A stretch of DNA of 15,093 bases from an uncultured Acidimicrobium sp. (GCA_903853285.1 CAINTF010000130.1:1-15093), one strand, 5' to 3'; positions 4,970-12,521 are shown, counted from the first letter of the stretch. Numbers and translations are program-made. The notes: generated by a model not told the origin, from the letters alone.

Positions 4970-5894
4970 AAGCATTAAAAAGTTCGTTAATCGCCTTTAC
5001 CTGACCGCCGGTGGTAGACGACATCACTGCAATCGGTAAAACACCTGCGTTGGCCCACGCTGCAAATTGTTCGCGCACTTGAGCTGCTGAACCAGAGATT
5101 GTGCAGTCGCGTAGCCATGAATCACTCATCGTGGCTTGCAACGCCTCTGCCATGGATTCCTTTGGAGTCGTGGCAAGCACATTTTCGATTGCGTCCATCT
5201 CAACTTCGTAGCCGGCGGTACGCCAATAGTTTCGATAGTTGGGTAGAGAGACGTAACCAGTCAATGTCTTGCGGTGCAGTGCCAATGCCGCTTCGACATC
5301 GTCACTGATGATGGTTGGAACCATGTTGGACATAAAGAATGTGGATCGTTTGTCGGCGGGGAGTGTTGCAACCTGACGCCCAATATCGCGCAAGGAAGCA
5401 TTTGCCCAAATGGCTCCTTCGGAGATTTGGTGTGAGAGCGCAAGCATCTTGTCACGCAGTGTTGCGAGATAAATCGGTGGAAGCTCGCCCGAAAATTTCT
5501 CGTTTGCGCGCATTGCTGCAACATAGTTGGAAATGTCGCTGAGTGGCTTGCCGGTTTCAACTCCGAGACGTTGCACAACCGGTCCGTGACTGACACCAAT
5601 GCCGAGACCAAATCGCCCACGAGAAATTTCGTGAATGTGTGCAGCAGTGTTCGCCGTTTCCACTGGGTGGCTGTAATACATCGGTTGTATTGATGTCCAG
5701 TAATGAATTGTGTTTGTGGCATGGGCGAGTGACGTGCAGAGTGCCATCGTGCCGCCGAGGCTTGGGCAGGCAAGACCTTCAAAGCCGAGTTGTTCAGCTT
5801 TTAGCGCCAACTCCAAAATCGAATTGCGTTTGGTGGGCGAGGCGACAATCGAAATTGCCGGCTTGGAGTACGGGTTTGCAGGGAACTGCGTCAT
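4962..5894 (-). CDS. LLM-class (luciferase-like, probably F420-dependent) oxidoreductase
   Basis: A 310-residue TIM-barrel protein of the bacterial luciferase-like monooxygenase family. Visible landmarks are ALKAEQLGFEGLACP (barrel strand/helix 1), SIQPMYYSHPVETANTAAHIHEISRGRF, GLGIGVSHGPVVQRLG (phosphate/cofactor region) and the C-terminal ISGSAAQVREQFAAWANAGV, a typical closing segment. Actinobacterial members commonly use F420H2; FMN use cannot be excluded. Substrate unknown. ATG 5894 is the natural start, giving MTQFPANPYSKPAISIV. The gene points away from pimA across an 88-nt divergent spacer and toward arsC. Together with the ars cassette it accounts for the DNA separating the PatA and PimA genes. 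It may or may not belong functionally to metalloid handling; nothing in its sequence indicates that. Confidence 0.88.
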   Translation of the reverse strand: MTQFPANPYSKPAISIVASPTKRNSILELALKAEQLGFEGLACPSLGGTMALCTSLAHATNTIHYWTSIQPMYYSHPVETANTAAHIHEISRGRFGLGIGVSHGPVVQRLGVETGKPLSDISNYVAAMRANEKFSGELPPIYLATLRDKMLALSHQISEGAIWANASLRDIGRQVATLPADKRSTFFMSNMVPTIISDDVEAALALHRKTLTGYVSLPNYRNYWRTAGYEVEMDAIENVLATTPKESMAEALQATMSDSWLRDCTISGSAAQVREQFAAWANAGVLPIAVMSSTTGGQVKAINELFNAFA

Positions 5895-5960
5895 GGCGAT
5901 ACATCTTTCGTGCTGATTATGTTTTGTGTGGTTTTGTTTCGTTTGCGTTTAAATCGCTTC

Positions 5961-5981
5961 TAGACGGTCTACCGTATACGG
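5961..5981. repeat. Two abutting palindromes upstream of pimA
   Basis: TAGACGGTCTA (5961–5971; 5-bp arms around one G) is followed at once by CCGTATACGG (5972–5981; perfect 10-bp palindrome). They overlap the proposed -10 of pimA, so a regulator binding site is possible; no regulator is identified. Confidence 0.45.
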
Positions 5982-5985
5982 CGTG
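5970..5985 (+). promoter_or_regulatory. Leaderless promoter -10 (TACCGT) for pimA
   Basis: TACCGT at 5970–5975 is followed by 7 nt and GTG 5983, the same arrangement as at lemA, pdxS and ruvC. It implies an mRNA starting at or next to GTG 5983. No strong -35 is visible. Confidence 0.5.
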
Positions 5986-7155
5986 AACATGTTGCGGGTT
6001 GCAATGGTGAGTCCCTACAGCGTGTCAGTTCCGGGTGGAGTACAAGCTCAAGTCATGGGTTTGGCGCGCGAGCTTCGCCGCATCGGTCACGAAGTACGAG
6101 TGCTGGCGCCATGTGATGGTCCTCCTCCTGAGCCATTTGTGACACCGTTGGGTCAGAGCTTGCCGACTTCTGCAAATGGATCGGTTGCACCGCTTGCGCC
6201 GGATCCATCAGCAGCATTGCGTACGATTCGCGCCCTCAATGATGAGGCCTTTGACGTCATACATTTACATGAACCCATCGTTCCCGGTCCTACGGTTACT
6301 TCATTGTTGTTGCGACTTGCACCAACAGTGGGAACATTCCATGCAGCAGGCGATTCATCGTCGTATCGAGTTCTCAATAAAACTGCGCGTTGGGCGGCCA
6401 ACCACTTGAGCGCACGTGTTGCGGTATCTGAAGCTGCAAAGGAACTTGCTTCGAGATATCTCGACGGTGAGTATCAGGTGCTGTTCAACGGAATAGAAAC
6501 CTCTCGTTACCTGAAACATGGTGCAGAGCGCGAGGTTCAACCAACCATTTTTTTCTGCGGTCGTTTTGAACCTCGAAAAGGACTAGAAGTATTGCTTGGC
6601 GCGATGAAGCACTTGCCTCACAATTTTACGTTGTGGATCGCTGCGGATGGTCCTGGCATAGATGAAATGCACAGACTGTATGAGAGTGATAAGCGTATTT
6701 TGTGGCTTGGTCGAATTACCGAAACAGACAAGCTCGATCGACTTTCGCGCTGCACAGTTTTCTGTGCTCCTTCTCTGCGCGGTGAATCCTTCGGCATAGT
6801 TCTGCTTGAGGCAATGGCGGCGGCAGCCCCACTTGTTACAACTGATATTGATGGCTATCGAAATGTTGCGACACACGAATTGAATGCATTGCTTGTCGCA
6901 CCAGGCGATGAGGAGCAGTTGGCAAATTCGATAACTCGGATCGTCAACGACACCAATCTGTCGCAACGCTTGGTTGCTGGTGGTCTGAAACGCGCAGAGG
7001 ATTTTTCGATGCAACGTCTCGCAAGGGAGTACGTCGTGATTTACGAGAAGCTGTTGGCAGCCGAGAAAAATGATGAGATTGTTGTGCAACCAAACAAGCT
7101 GCTGTCAATGTTTGAGCATCGCGTACTTCGTCGTTCTCCAAGTGCTCGTTCATAG
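5983..7155 (+). CDS. pimA: GT4 glycosyltransferase, PimA-like phosphatidylinositol mannosyltransferase
   Basis: A 390-residue GT-B fold glycosyltransferase. N-terminal MVSPYSVSVPGGVQAQV contains the G18-G19 loop that contacts the donor diphosphate. H120 (GTFHA), R194 and K199 (GRFEPRKG) and the E268...E276 (GESFGIVLLE) EX7E-type motif match the donor-site residues of mycobacterial PimA, which transfers mannose from GDP-mannose to the inositol of phosphatidylinositol on the cytosolic membrane face. Length and motif order fit PimA well. GTG 5983 is preferred by the promoter geometry; ATG 5989 (MLRVAMV) is the alternative and removes only two residues. The gene sits downstream of the ars cassette and the oxidoreductase instead of next to the PatA gene, and apparently has its own promoter. 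The C-terminal ~30 residues are basic and poorly conserved. A related PI-glycosyltransferase is possible. Confidence 0.85.
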   Translation: MNMLRVAMVSPYSVSVPGGVQAQVMGLARELRRIGHEVRVLAPCDGPPPEPFVTPLGQSLPTSANGSVAPLAPDPSAALRTIRALNDEAFDVIHLHEPIVPGPTVTSLLLRLAPTVGTFHAAGDSSSYRVLNKTARWAANHLSARVAVSEAAKELASRYLDGEYQVLFNGIETSRYLKHGAEREVQPTIFFCGRFEPRKGLEVLLGAMKHLPHNFTLWIAADGPGIDEMHRLYESDKRILWLGRITETDKLDRLSRCTVFCAPSLRGESFGIVLLEAMAAAAPLVTTDIDGYRNVATHELNALLVAPGDEEQLANSITRIVNDTNLSQRLVAGGLKRAEDFSMQRLAREYVVIYEKLLAAEKNDEIVVQPNKLLSMFEHRVLRRSPSARS

Positions 7156-7198
7156 TTCGTAAGAAATTTGGCAATCTCGGGCTGTACCTGTGGTGGCG

Positions 7199-7214
7199 TA
7201 GACTGAGGGGCATG
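7199..7214 (+). promoter_or_regulatory. Leaderless promoter -10 (TAGACT) for lemA
   Basis: TAGACT at 7199–7204, then 7 nt (GAGGGGC), then ATG 7212. A GAGGGG lies in the spacer but is too close to the ATG to act well as a Shine-Dalgarno. It lies in the 56-nt gap after pimA. Confidence 0.5.
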
Positions 7215-7763
7215 AGCACCCTCGTAGATCTTGTCGTCATCGCATTAATCGCAGTTTCGGTTATTGCGATGTATAACTCGCTCGTTCGGCGACGTAATGA
7301 AGTTGACAATGCATGGTCACAAATTGATGTACAACTCAAACGACGCCTCGACCTGATTCCCAACCTGGTCGAAACCGTGAAGGGTTATGCATCCCATGAA
7401 AAGGCAACATTGGACGCAGTAATCCAGGCCCGGAATTCGGCGATGAGTGCGTCGGCATCACCAAATGCGCAAGCAGCTGCAGACACTGCAGTCGCTGGAG
7501 CTCTACGTCAATTGTTTGCTCTTTCAGAGGCATACCCAGACCTCAAGGCCAATCAAGGTTTTGTTTCTTTGCAAGAGGAACTGTCCAACACTGAAAGCCG
7601 CATTGCTTATGCGCGGCAGTTCTATGGCGACGCGGTGTTGTCGTACAACTCTGGTATTCAAAAATTCCCTGGCTCTCTAGTTGCACGCGTATTTAAGTTT
7701 GCAAAGCGGGAATACTTCGAGGCAGAAGATGCCGCACGCGTCACCCCACAAGTCAAATTTTAA
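7212..7763 (+). CDS. lemA: LemA family membrane-anchored protein
   Basis: A 183-residue LemA protein. An N-terminal hydrophobic helix (about residues 4–22, LVDLVVIALIAVSVIAMYN) anchors it with a short outside end, followed by the family signature NEVDNAWSQIDVQLKRRLDLIPNLVETVKGYA and a helical bundle ending in YNSGIQKFPGSLVARVFKF, all standard LemA landmarks. The biochemical role of LemA is not settled. Genes of this family very often sit next to htpX or TPM-domain genes, as here, where the HtpX-like protease starts 23 nt downstream. The mid-section (ARNSAMSASASPNAQAAADT) is Ala/Ser-rich low-complexity linker. Start ATG 7212 fits both homology and the promoter spacing. Confidence 0.94.
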   Translation: MSTLVDLVVIALIAVSVIAMYNSLVRRRNEVDNAWSQIDVQLKRRLDLIPNLVETVKGYASHEKATLDAVIQARNSAMSASASPNAQAAADTAVAGALRQLFALSEAYPDLKANQGFVSLQEELSNTESRIAYARQFYGDAVLSYNSGIQKFPGSLVARVFKFAKREYFEAEDAARVTPQVKF

Positions 7764-7786
7764 TTGGATTGGTAGAACGACACTTC

Positions 7787-8692
7787 ATGAATGATCTCAT
7801 CGCGTCAAATAAACGGCGCACGTTTTTCTTGCTCACCGGATTCATCATCATCACCATGTTGGTTGGTATGGCTGTTGGAGTGCTCATCGGCAACGGAGCC
7901 ACAGGAACGATTGTTGCTCTTGTATTTTCTGCTGTGTTTGCGTTTGGCTCATACTGGAAGTCTGACTCCGTTGCGTTGGCAGTGAGTCGTGCAGTACCAG
8001 CTGAGCCTGTCGAGTTTCGTCGGCTACACAACTTGGTTGAAGGATTGTGTATCGCAAGCGGTTTACCAAAGCCGCGCGTGTTCGTCATTCGTGATGATGC
8101 GCCAAACGCATTTGCGACAGGGCGAAACCCCAAGCACGCCGCGATCGCAGTAACTACAGGGCTACTTGAAAAGATGAATCGTGTTGAGTTGGAGGGGGTT
8201 GTTGCTCACGAACTTTCTCATATAAAAAATTACGACATTTTGGTCAGCACACTGGCAGTAACACTCGTTGGCACGATTGCCCTCATCACGGATATCACTA
8301 TTCGCATGATGTGGTGGAACGGTGGGCGAGTGAGCCGCGGCAATGACCGTCGTGACAGTACTAACCCTCTCGCTTTTGTTGGTATTGCGCTTTTGATACT
8401 TGCGCCGATCCTGGCCAAAATTATGCAGGCCGCAGTAAGTCGAAGGCGCGAAACATTGGCGGATGTGTCGGCCTGCAAAATGACCAGATATCCACCAGGT
8501 TTGATCTCTGCGCTTGAAAAACTTCAGGCTGATAGCACGGTCACCCATTCCGCCAGTATGGCAACGGCCCATATGTGGATTGAGCAGCCGATGTCGGGGG
8601 TGAATGACACAGGACGCCTAGGCATGTGGCATAAACTTTTTAATACGCATCCCCCATTGGCAGAAAGAATTGCGCTGCTCAGAGAGATCTAA
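7787..8692 (+). CDS. htpX: HtpX-like M48 membrane zinc metalloprotease
   Basis: A 301-residue M48B peptidase. Two N-terminal hydrophobic segments (about 12–36 and 39–57) precede the catalytic zinc motif H141-E-L-S-H145, with the downstream zinc-ligand glutamate E222 in SRRRETLADVSACK (family R-E-x-x-A-D). Two more hydrophobic stretches lie between (about 155–170 and 192–212). The active site faces the cytosol in HtpX and degrades misfolded membrane proteins. The usual Tyr after the zinc-ligand Glu is Thr here. All catalytic residues are present, so it should be active. ATG 7787 is chosen; an in-frame TTG at 7769 would add six residues and lacks support. It follows lemA closely and its stop lies 2 nt before the lipoprotein gene, suggesting one transcript. 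Confidence 0.92.
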   Translation: MNDLIASNKRRTFFLLTGFIIITMLVGMAVGVLIGNGATGTIVALVFSAVFAFGSYWKSDSVALAVSRAVPAEPVEFRRLHNLVEGLCIASGLPKPRVFVIRDDAPNAFATGRNPKHAAIAVTTGLLEKMNRVELEGVVAHELSHIKNYDILVSTLAVTLVGTIALITDITIRMMWWNGGRVSRGNDRRDSTNPLAFVGIALLILAPILAKIMQAAVSRRRETLADVSACKMTRYPPGLISALEKLQADSTVTHSASMATAHMWIEQPMSGVNDTGRLGMWHKLFNTHPPLAERIALLREI

Positions 8693-8694
8693 AC

Positions 8695-9750
8695 ATGAAA
8701 ATTCGCTCGGTGGTATTCGGTTCAGTCGTTGCAGGTTCGTTGTTGGCACTGAGTGCCTGCGGTGGATCATCAGGATCTTCAAGTTCGTCCGATAGTGCTG
8801 CAACTGACACTTCAGTCGTGACAGAGACAACAATCCCAGAAATCGTAAATCCATTGACGGGTTTGCCAAATACTGATCCATCTACGCTTACTCGCCCCGC
8901 AATGGTCGTCAAGATTGATAACCATCCATCTGCCCGTCCGCAAATGGGCATCAATCAGGCTGACATCATTTTTGAAGAGAACGTAGAAAAGCTGACACGA
9001 CTTGCTGCGGTTTTTCAAAGTGAAGGTTCAGATCCTGTTGGCCCAATTCGAAGCGGTCGCTTTCAGGACATCAATTTGTTGAGCTCGCTCATCAAGCCAT
9101 TGTTTGTGTGGAGCGGTGGTAACGAACAAGTATCGGCAGCGATCAAAAAATCGGATCTCGTTGACTTGAGTTACACAGTGGCCAACAAAGATGGTGGATT
9201 CCGCCGTGACAACGATCGCTCAGCACCGCACAACTTGGTTGCAGAGACGACAAAGTTGTGGACATTGAGCCCAGAGGGTTCGACGGCTCCACCTGCACAG
9301 TTTTCCTATCGCTCTGCAAGCGATGCTGCGCCATCAACTGCAAAGCCAACTGCAGGTGTAAAAGTTTCCATGGACGGTGTGAAGGTCCAATGGGATTGGG
9401 ATGCAACCACAAATGAATTCCTCCGACTACAAGACAACACGGCAGATGTTGATACAGCAGATGTTCAAGTTGCTGTACCCAACGTGATTGTTCTCGAAGT
9501 TGAGTACACCAATAACTACAGTCCGACATCCAAGACTCTGGGTGGTGGAAAAGCGTTCGTGTTTACTAATGGCTCTTTAATTGAGGGCACGTGGGAGCGA
9601 TCGGATCGATTGACTCCGTTCTTGCTCAAGGATTCGAGCGGGGCAGTGATCAAACTCACACCTGGTCAGACTTTCGTTGAGGTTGCTCGTGCTGCAAAAA
9701 CAGCTGTGGTGCCAGTGGGTACGAACCCAGACGACGTCAAGTTTCTCTAG
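8695..9750 (+). CDS. DUF3048 (YerB-like) lipoprotein
   Basis: A 351-residue exported lipoprotein. Residues 1–22 form a type II signal peptide: K/R at 2–4, hydrophobic core (VVFGSVVAGSLLAL) and lipobox L19-S-A-C22. A Ser/Thr-rich tether (about 23–46) follows. The mature domain has the DUF3048/YerB landmarks NPLTGLP, RPAMVVKIDNHPSARPQMGINQADIIFEE, EKLTRLAAVFQS, GPIRSGRFQDI and, near the end, GKAFVFTNGSLIEGTWERSD and LTPGQTFVEV. It would be anchored on the outer face of the cytoplasmic membrane. Function is unknown; the family is widespread in actinobacteria and Firmicutes. It starts 2 nt after htpX with a GAGAG purine stretch as probable ribosome binding site, so it is likely co-transcribed with lemA-htpX. 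Confidence 0.93.
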   Translation: MKIRSVVFGSVVAGSLLALSACGGSSGSSSSSDSAATDTSVVTETTIPEIVNPLTGLPNTDPSTLTRPAMVVKIDNHPSARPQMGINQADIIFEENVEKLTRLAAVFQSEGSDPVGPIRSGRFQDINLLSSLIKPLFVWSGGNEQVSAAIKKSDLVDLSYTVANKDGGFRRDNDRSAPHNLVAETTKLWTLSPEGSTAPPAQFSYRSASDAAPSTAKPTAGVKVSMDGVKVQWDWDATTNEFLRLQDNTADVDTADVQVAVPNVIVLEVEYTNNYSPTSKTLGGGKAFVFTNGSLIEGTWERSDRLTPFLLKDSSGAVIKLTPGQTFVEVARAAKTAVVPVGTNPDDVKFL

Positions 9751-9767
9751 GGAAACAGTCACAAATA

Positions 9768-9786
9768 ACCGACCGTTTGTGTCGGT
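9768..9786. repeat. Inverted repeat in the pdxS promoter region
   Basis: ACCGAC (9768–9773) and GTCGGT (9781–9786) are exact reverse complements with a 7-nt loop, located over the place where a -35 element of pdxS would fall. It could be an operator or the end hairpin of the lipoprotein transcript; no T-tract follows. Confidence 0.4.
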
Positions 9787-9797
9787 AATGGTTTCGG

Positions 9798-9813
9798 TAC
9801 TATGGAACGCATG
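9798..9813 (+). promoter_or_regulatory. Leaderless promoter -10 (TACTAT) for pdxS
   Basis: TACTAT at 9798–9803, 7 nt, then ATG 9811. The earlier in-frame ATG at 9802 lies inside the hexamer itself, so it cannot be in an mRNA started from this promoter. A TTTGTG (9776–9781) 16 nt upstream is a possible -35. Confidence 0.6.
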
Positions 9814-10704
9814 ACAAAGAACGCTGCACGCACAACGGGATCAATGCAGGTCAAGCGCGGTTTGGCCGAGATGCTCAAGGGTGGCGTCATTATGGACGTC
9901 GTCAACTCTGAACAAGCAAAGATCGCAGAAGACGCTGGCGCAGTAGCGGTAATGGCACTTGAGCGCGTGCCTGCCGACATCCGCCGTGACGGTGGGGTCG
10001 CCAGAATGAGCGACCCAGAAATGATCCTTGCGATTCAAGCAAGTGTGACAATCCCGGTCATGGCCAAGGCGCGTATCGGTCATTTTGTTGAAGCCCAGAT
10101 TTTGCAATCGCTTGGTGTTGACTTCATCGACGAGTCGGAAGTACTGACACCTGCTGACGAGACACATCACATTGACAAGATGGCATTCAATACGCCATTC
10201 GTATGTGGAGCAACCAACTTAGGAGAGGCTCTACGTCGTATTGGCGAAGGCGCTGCACTCATTCGCTCAAAGGGCGAAGCAGGCACCGGCAATGTTGTTG
10301 AGGCTGTTCGTCACTTGCGCAACATCCTTGGCGATATCCGCAAAATTACTCAAGCCGATTCCGCAGAGTTGTTTGAGTGGGCCAAAAAACTTGGCGCACC
10401 ATTACCTCTTGTCCAGGAAATTGCTGAGACTGGATTGCTTCAGGTCCCATTATTTTGCGCTGGTGGCATCGCCACACCAGCAGATGCCGCATTGGCAATG
10501 CAACTCGGCGCACAGTCAGTCTTTGTTGGTTCGGGCATTTTCAAGAGTGACGATCCTTCGCCGCGAGCAAAAGCAATTGTTGAAGCAACGACCCATTATC
10601 TTGACGCCGATATTTTGGCAAAAGTAAGCCGCAACCTTGGAGCTCCGATGACCGGAATCGGAATGGATCAGATCAACGAGCGTTATGCCGAGCGCGGTTG
10701 GTAA
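9811..10704 (+). CDS. pdxS: Pyridoxal 5'-phosphate synthase, PdxS subunit
   Basis: A 297-residue TIM barrel, very highly conserved: [45 protein letters not shown]. Key residues are D29, K86 ([10 protein letters not shown], the Lys that forms the imine with ribose 5-phosphate) and K154 ([11 protein letters not shown], the second Lys in product transfer). It combines ribose 5-phosphate, glyceraldehyde 3-phosphate and ammonia to give PLP in the cytosol, with ammonia supplied by PdxT, encoded next. PdxS forms dodecamers. Start: ATG 9811 ([12 protein letters not shown]) chosen over ATG 9802 because the latter falls within the apparent -10 hexamer. A perfect 10-bp hairpin follows its stop, before pdxT. 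Confidence 0.97.
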   Translation: MTKNAARTTGSMQVKRGLAEMLKGGVIMDVVNSEQAKIAEDAGAVAVMALERVPADIRRDGGVARMSDPEMILAIQASVTIPVMAKARIGHFVEAQILQSLGVDFIDESEVLTPADETHHIDKMAFNTPFVCGATNLGEALRRIGEGAALIRSKGEAGTGNVVEAVRHLRNILGDIRKITQADSAELFEWAKKLGAPLPLVQEIAETGLLQVPLFCAGGIATPADAALAMQLGAQSVFVGSGIFKSDDPSPRAKAIVEATTHYLDADILAKVSRNLGAPMTGIGMDQINERYAERGW

Positions 10705-10729
10705 TCAAACTCAACACCATTGAGTTTGA
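10705..10729. repeat. Perfect 10-bp hairpin between pdxS and pdxT
   Basis: TCAAACTCAA (10705–10714), loop CACCA, TTGAGTTTGA (10720–10729). It begins at the base after the pdxS stop codon. No T-run follows on the plus strand, so it is a poor intrinsic terminator; it may protect the pdxS 3' end or tune pdxT expression. Confidence 0.75.
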
Positions 10730-10753
10730 CGCGTTGACAGTCTGGTACTGAGC

Positions 10754-11320
10754 ATGAAAATCGGCATCTTGGCTTTACAAGGTGCATTTGCTGTTCATGA
10801 AGAAATGTTGCAAAGCCTCGGCGCCGAAACGGTGCAGGTGCGAACGAATCAAGACCTGAAATCGGTAGATGCGCTCGTGATGCCAGGCGGAGAGTCAACA
10901 ACGATGTCACACTTGCTCAACACCTCTCAATTGTTTGATCCAATTGCCGAACGAATCGACAATGCAATGCCAGTGTTTGGAACGTGCGCTGGAATGATCT
11001 TGTTGGCGAAGAGCATTGCTGGCGGGCGACCAGATCAGCGCTTTTATGGAGCGATTGATATTGATGTAGAGCGCAACGCCTATGGTCGTCAGGTGGAAAG
11101 TTTTGAGACTGAACTGAAAGTTGAAGGCCTGCAATCGCCTTTTCATGCAATGTTTATAAGAGCTCCGCAGGTTTCTCGCATTGGGTCGAATGTTGAGGTG
11201 CTTTCAATGCATGAGGACAAAGTGGTGTTGGCGCGTCAAGGTTCAGTTATGGTGGCGTCGTTTCATCCAGAATTGACAAGCGATAATCGTATTCATTCAT
11301 TGTTTTTGCAGGAGGTGTAG
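10754..11320 (+). CDS. pdxT: PLP synthase glutaminase, PdxT subunit
   Basis: A 188-residue class I glutamine amidotransferase. The triad is C78 (FGTCAGMIL), H171 and E173 (FHPEL); GALQG-type opening (ILALQGAFAVHEEML) and PGGESTTM are PdxT/SNO signatures. It hydrolyses glutamine and channels ammonia into the PdxS barrel. Length is normal. ATG 10754 is 49 nt after pdxS, across the hairpin; a TTGACA at 10734–10739 lies in that gap but has no -10 with proper spacing before the gene, so co-transcription with pdxS is more likely. Its 3' end encodes the AGGAGGTG (11310–11317) that serves as ribosome binding site for yebC. Confidence 0.96.
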   Translation: MKIGILALQGAFAVHEEMLQSLGAETVQVRTNQDLKSVDALVMPGGESTTMSHLLNTSQLFDPIAERIDNAMPVFGTCAGMILLAKSIAGGRPDQRFYGAIDIDVERNAYGRQVESFETELKVEGLQSPFHAMFIRAPQVSRIGSNVEVLSMHEDKVVLARQGSVMVASFHPELTSDNRIHSLFLQEV

Positions 11321-11325
11321 ATATG
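11310..11325 (+). promoter_or_regulatory. Strong Shine-Dalgarno for yebC inside the pdxT 3' end
   Basis: AGGAGGTG at 11310–11317 lies 5 nt before ATG 11323 and overlaps the last codons of pdxT. This near-perfect site fixes the yebC start and suggests high translation. Confidence 0.85.
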
Positions 11326-12072
11326 TCAGGCCATTCCAAATGGGCAACGATCAAGCACAAAAAGGGCAAAGCCGACAAAGCGCGTGGCAAGACATTCGCG
11401 AAACTTGCACGGCAGCTTGAAGTCAGTACGAGAGAGGGCGGTGGCGATCCCGCGTCCAACGCTTCGTTGCGCACAATCGTGCTTAAGGCAAAAGCTGCTC
11501 AAATGACGAACGATGCGATCGATCGAGCGATTAAACGAGGAATGGGCGAGCACACTGGTGCTGCATTCGAGTCAATCACCTATGAGGCGTACGCACCGGG
11601 TGGTGTTGCGATGTTGATTGACGCGCTCACCGATAATCGCAATCGAACTGCATCGGATGTGCGACTTGCGTTCAGTAAATCGGGTGGTGCAATGGCGGAG
11701 CCTGGCGCAGTGGGATGGCAATTTTCGCGCAAAGGTGTCGTGCAGATTGACAAATCGGTTTCTGAGGACGAAGTGATGATGGTTTCGCTTGAACACGGAG
11801 CAGAGGACGTCGTGGATGACGGAGATACATGGCGCGTGACATGTGATTCGCAAGCGTTGTATGAACTGAAAGCTTCATTGGAAGCTGCAGGTATGAATGT
11901 TGTGTCTGCAGTGTCAACAATGGTTTCCTCTCTGCAGGTGCCGGTTACCGACATCGCCGATGCCAAGAAAATTCTTCGCATCATGGACGACTTGGAAGAC
12001 AATGACGATGTGCAAGATGTGTACGCTAATTTTGATATGAGCGATGCAATTCTTGAGGAGGCTGCGTCATGA
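11323..12072 (+). CDS. yebC: YebC/PmpR family protein (TACO1-like)
   Basis: A 249-residue YebC protein. It opens with the invariant MSGHSKWATIKHKKGKADKARGKTFAKLARQ, then GGDPASNASLRTIVLKAKAAQMTNDAIDRAIKRG and YEAYAPGGVAMLIDALTDNRNRTASDVR, and ends with DDVQDVYANFD. The family was described as a transcriptional regulator and more recently linked to translation, like mitochondrial TACO1; which applies here cannot be read from sequence. Proximity to ruvCAB is widely conserved in bacteria. It follows pdxT by 2 nt and its TGA overlaps the ATG of the peroxiredoxin gene (ATGA), so it belongs to the pdxS-pdxT-yebC-bcp transcript. Confidence 0.97.
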   Translation: MSGHSKWATIKHKKGKADKARGKTFAKLARQLEVSTREGGGDPASNASLRTIVLKAKAAQMTNDAIDRAIKRGMGEHTGAAFESITYEAYAPGGVAMLIDALTDNRNRTASDVRLAFSKSGGAMAEPGAVGWQFSRKGVVQIDKSVSEDEVMMVSLEHGAEDVVDDGDTWRVTCDSQALYELKASLEAAGMNVVSAVSTMVSSLQVPVTDIADAKKILRIMDDLEDNDDVQDVYANFDMSDAILEEAAS

Positions 12073-12521
12073 GTGTTGCTGTTGGCGATAAGGCACCAGG
12101 GTTCACACTGCTCGGCAGTGGAGGTAAGTCATATTCATTGTCTGATTATGCAGGAAAACCGGTGGTCCTCGTTTTTTATCCTGGTGACAACACAGCGGTG
12201 TGCACCAAGCAATTGTGTTCGTACAACAACGAACTTGCACAATTCAATGGCATTGGAGCCCAGGTTCTCGGCATCTCTGCCCAGGATGTTGCAAGCCATG
12301 ATGCATTTTCTGCCAAGCACGGATTTGGCTTCCCGTTGTTGGCCGACACCGAAAAAGAGGTGGCAGGGGCTTACGGAGTCGTCGGACTATTGGGCATGGT
12401 AAGACGCAGTATTTTTGTGCTCGACGCCCAAGGCGTGATCCGATATGTGCACAGATCTGCGGTCGGACTTACCTTTCGTCCAGTAGGCGAATTGGTAGCG
12501 GCACTGCGCGCGGCGGTCTAA
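12069..12521 (+). CDS. bcp: Peroxiredoxin, Bcp/PrxQ type
   Basis: A 150-residue AhpC/TSA thioredoxin-fold peroxidase. The active motif is Y-P-G-D-N-T-A-V-C45-T-K-Q-L-C50: C45 is the peroxidatic cysteine, and C50, five residues later, is the resolving cysteine that defines the intramolecular-disulfide PrxQ/Bcp type. T42 belongs to the P-x3-T-x2-C motif and R119/R120-region (MVRRSIFVLD) supplies the conserved Arg. It reduces hydrogen peroxide and organic hydroperoxides in the cytosol with a thioredoxin-like donor. The family normally has P-G-x-x-T-x-x-C; the spacing is met. It overlaps yebC by 4 nt, indicating translational coupling, and ends 40 nt before ruvC. Confidence 0.94.
   Translation: MSVAVGDKAPGFTLLGSGGKSYSLSDYAGKPVVLVFYPGDNTAVCTKQLCSYNNELAQFNGIGAQVLGISAQDVASHDAFSAKHGFGFPLLADTEKEVAGAYGVVGLLGMVRRSIFVLDAQGVIRYVHRSAVGLTFRPVGELVAALRAAV

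Noticed and set aside
5261..5782. Long minus-strand open frame (173 codons) inside the oxidoreductase gene
   Set aside because: Off-frame shadow of the well-conserved LLM gene; composition (many His, Cys, Ser, Gln) is not protein-like for this genome.
6583..7089. Long minus-strand open frame (168 codons) opposite pimA
   Set aside because: It is an antisense reading of a conserved glycosyltransferase with no start context or family motifs.
7769..7786. TTG start for htpX adding six residues
   Set aside because: No Shine-Dalgarno or homology support; ATG 7787 gives a normal N-terminus.
9739..9751. 13-base AAGTTTCTCTAGG at the end of the lipoprotein gene, repeated at 14738–14750 after ruvB
   Set aside because: One or two exact 13-mers are expected by chance in 15 kb; no wider similarity flanks the copies.
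10734..10739. TTGACA as a -35 for a separate pdxT promoter
   Set aside because: The matching -10 would have to fall inside pdxT; no suitable hexamer precedes the ATG.
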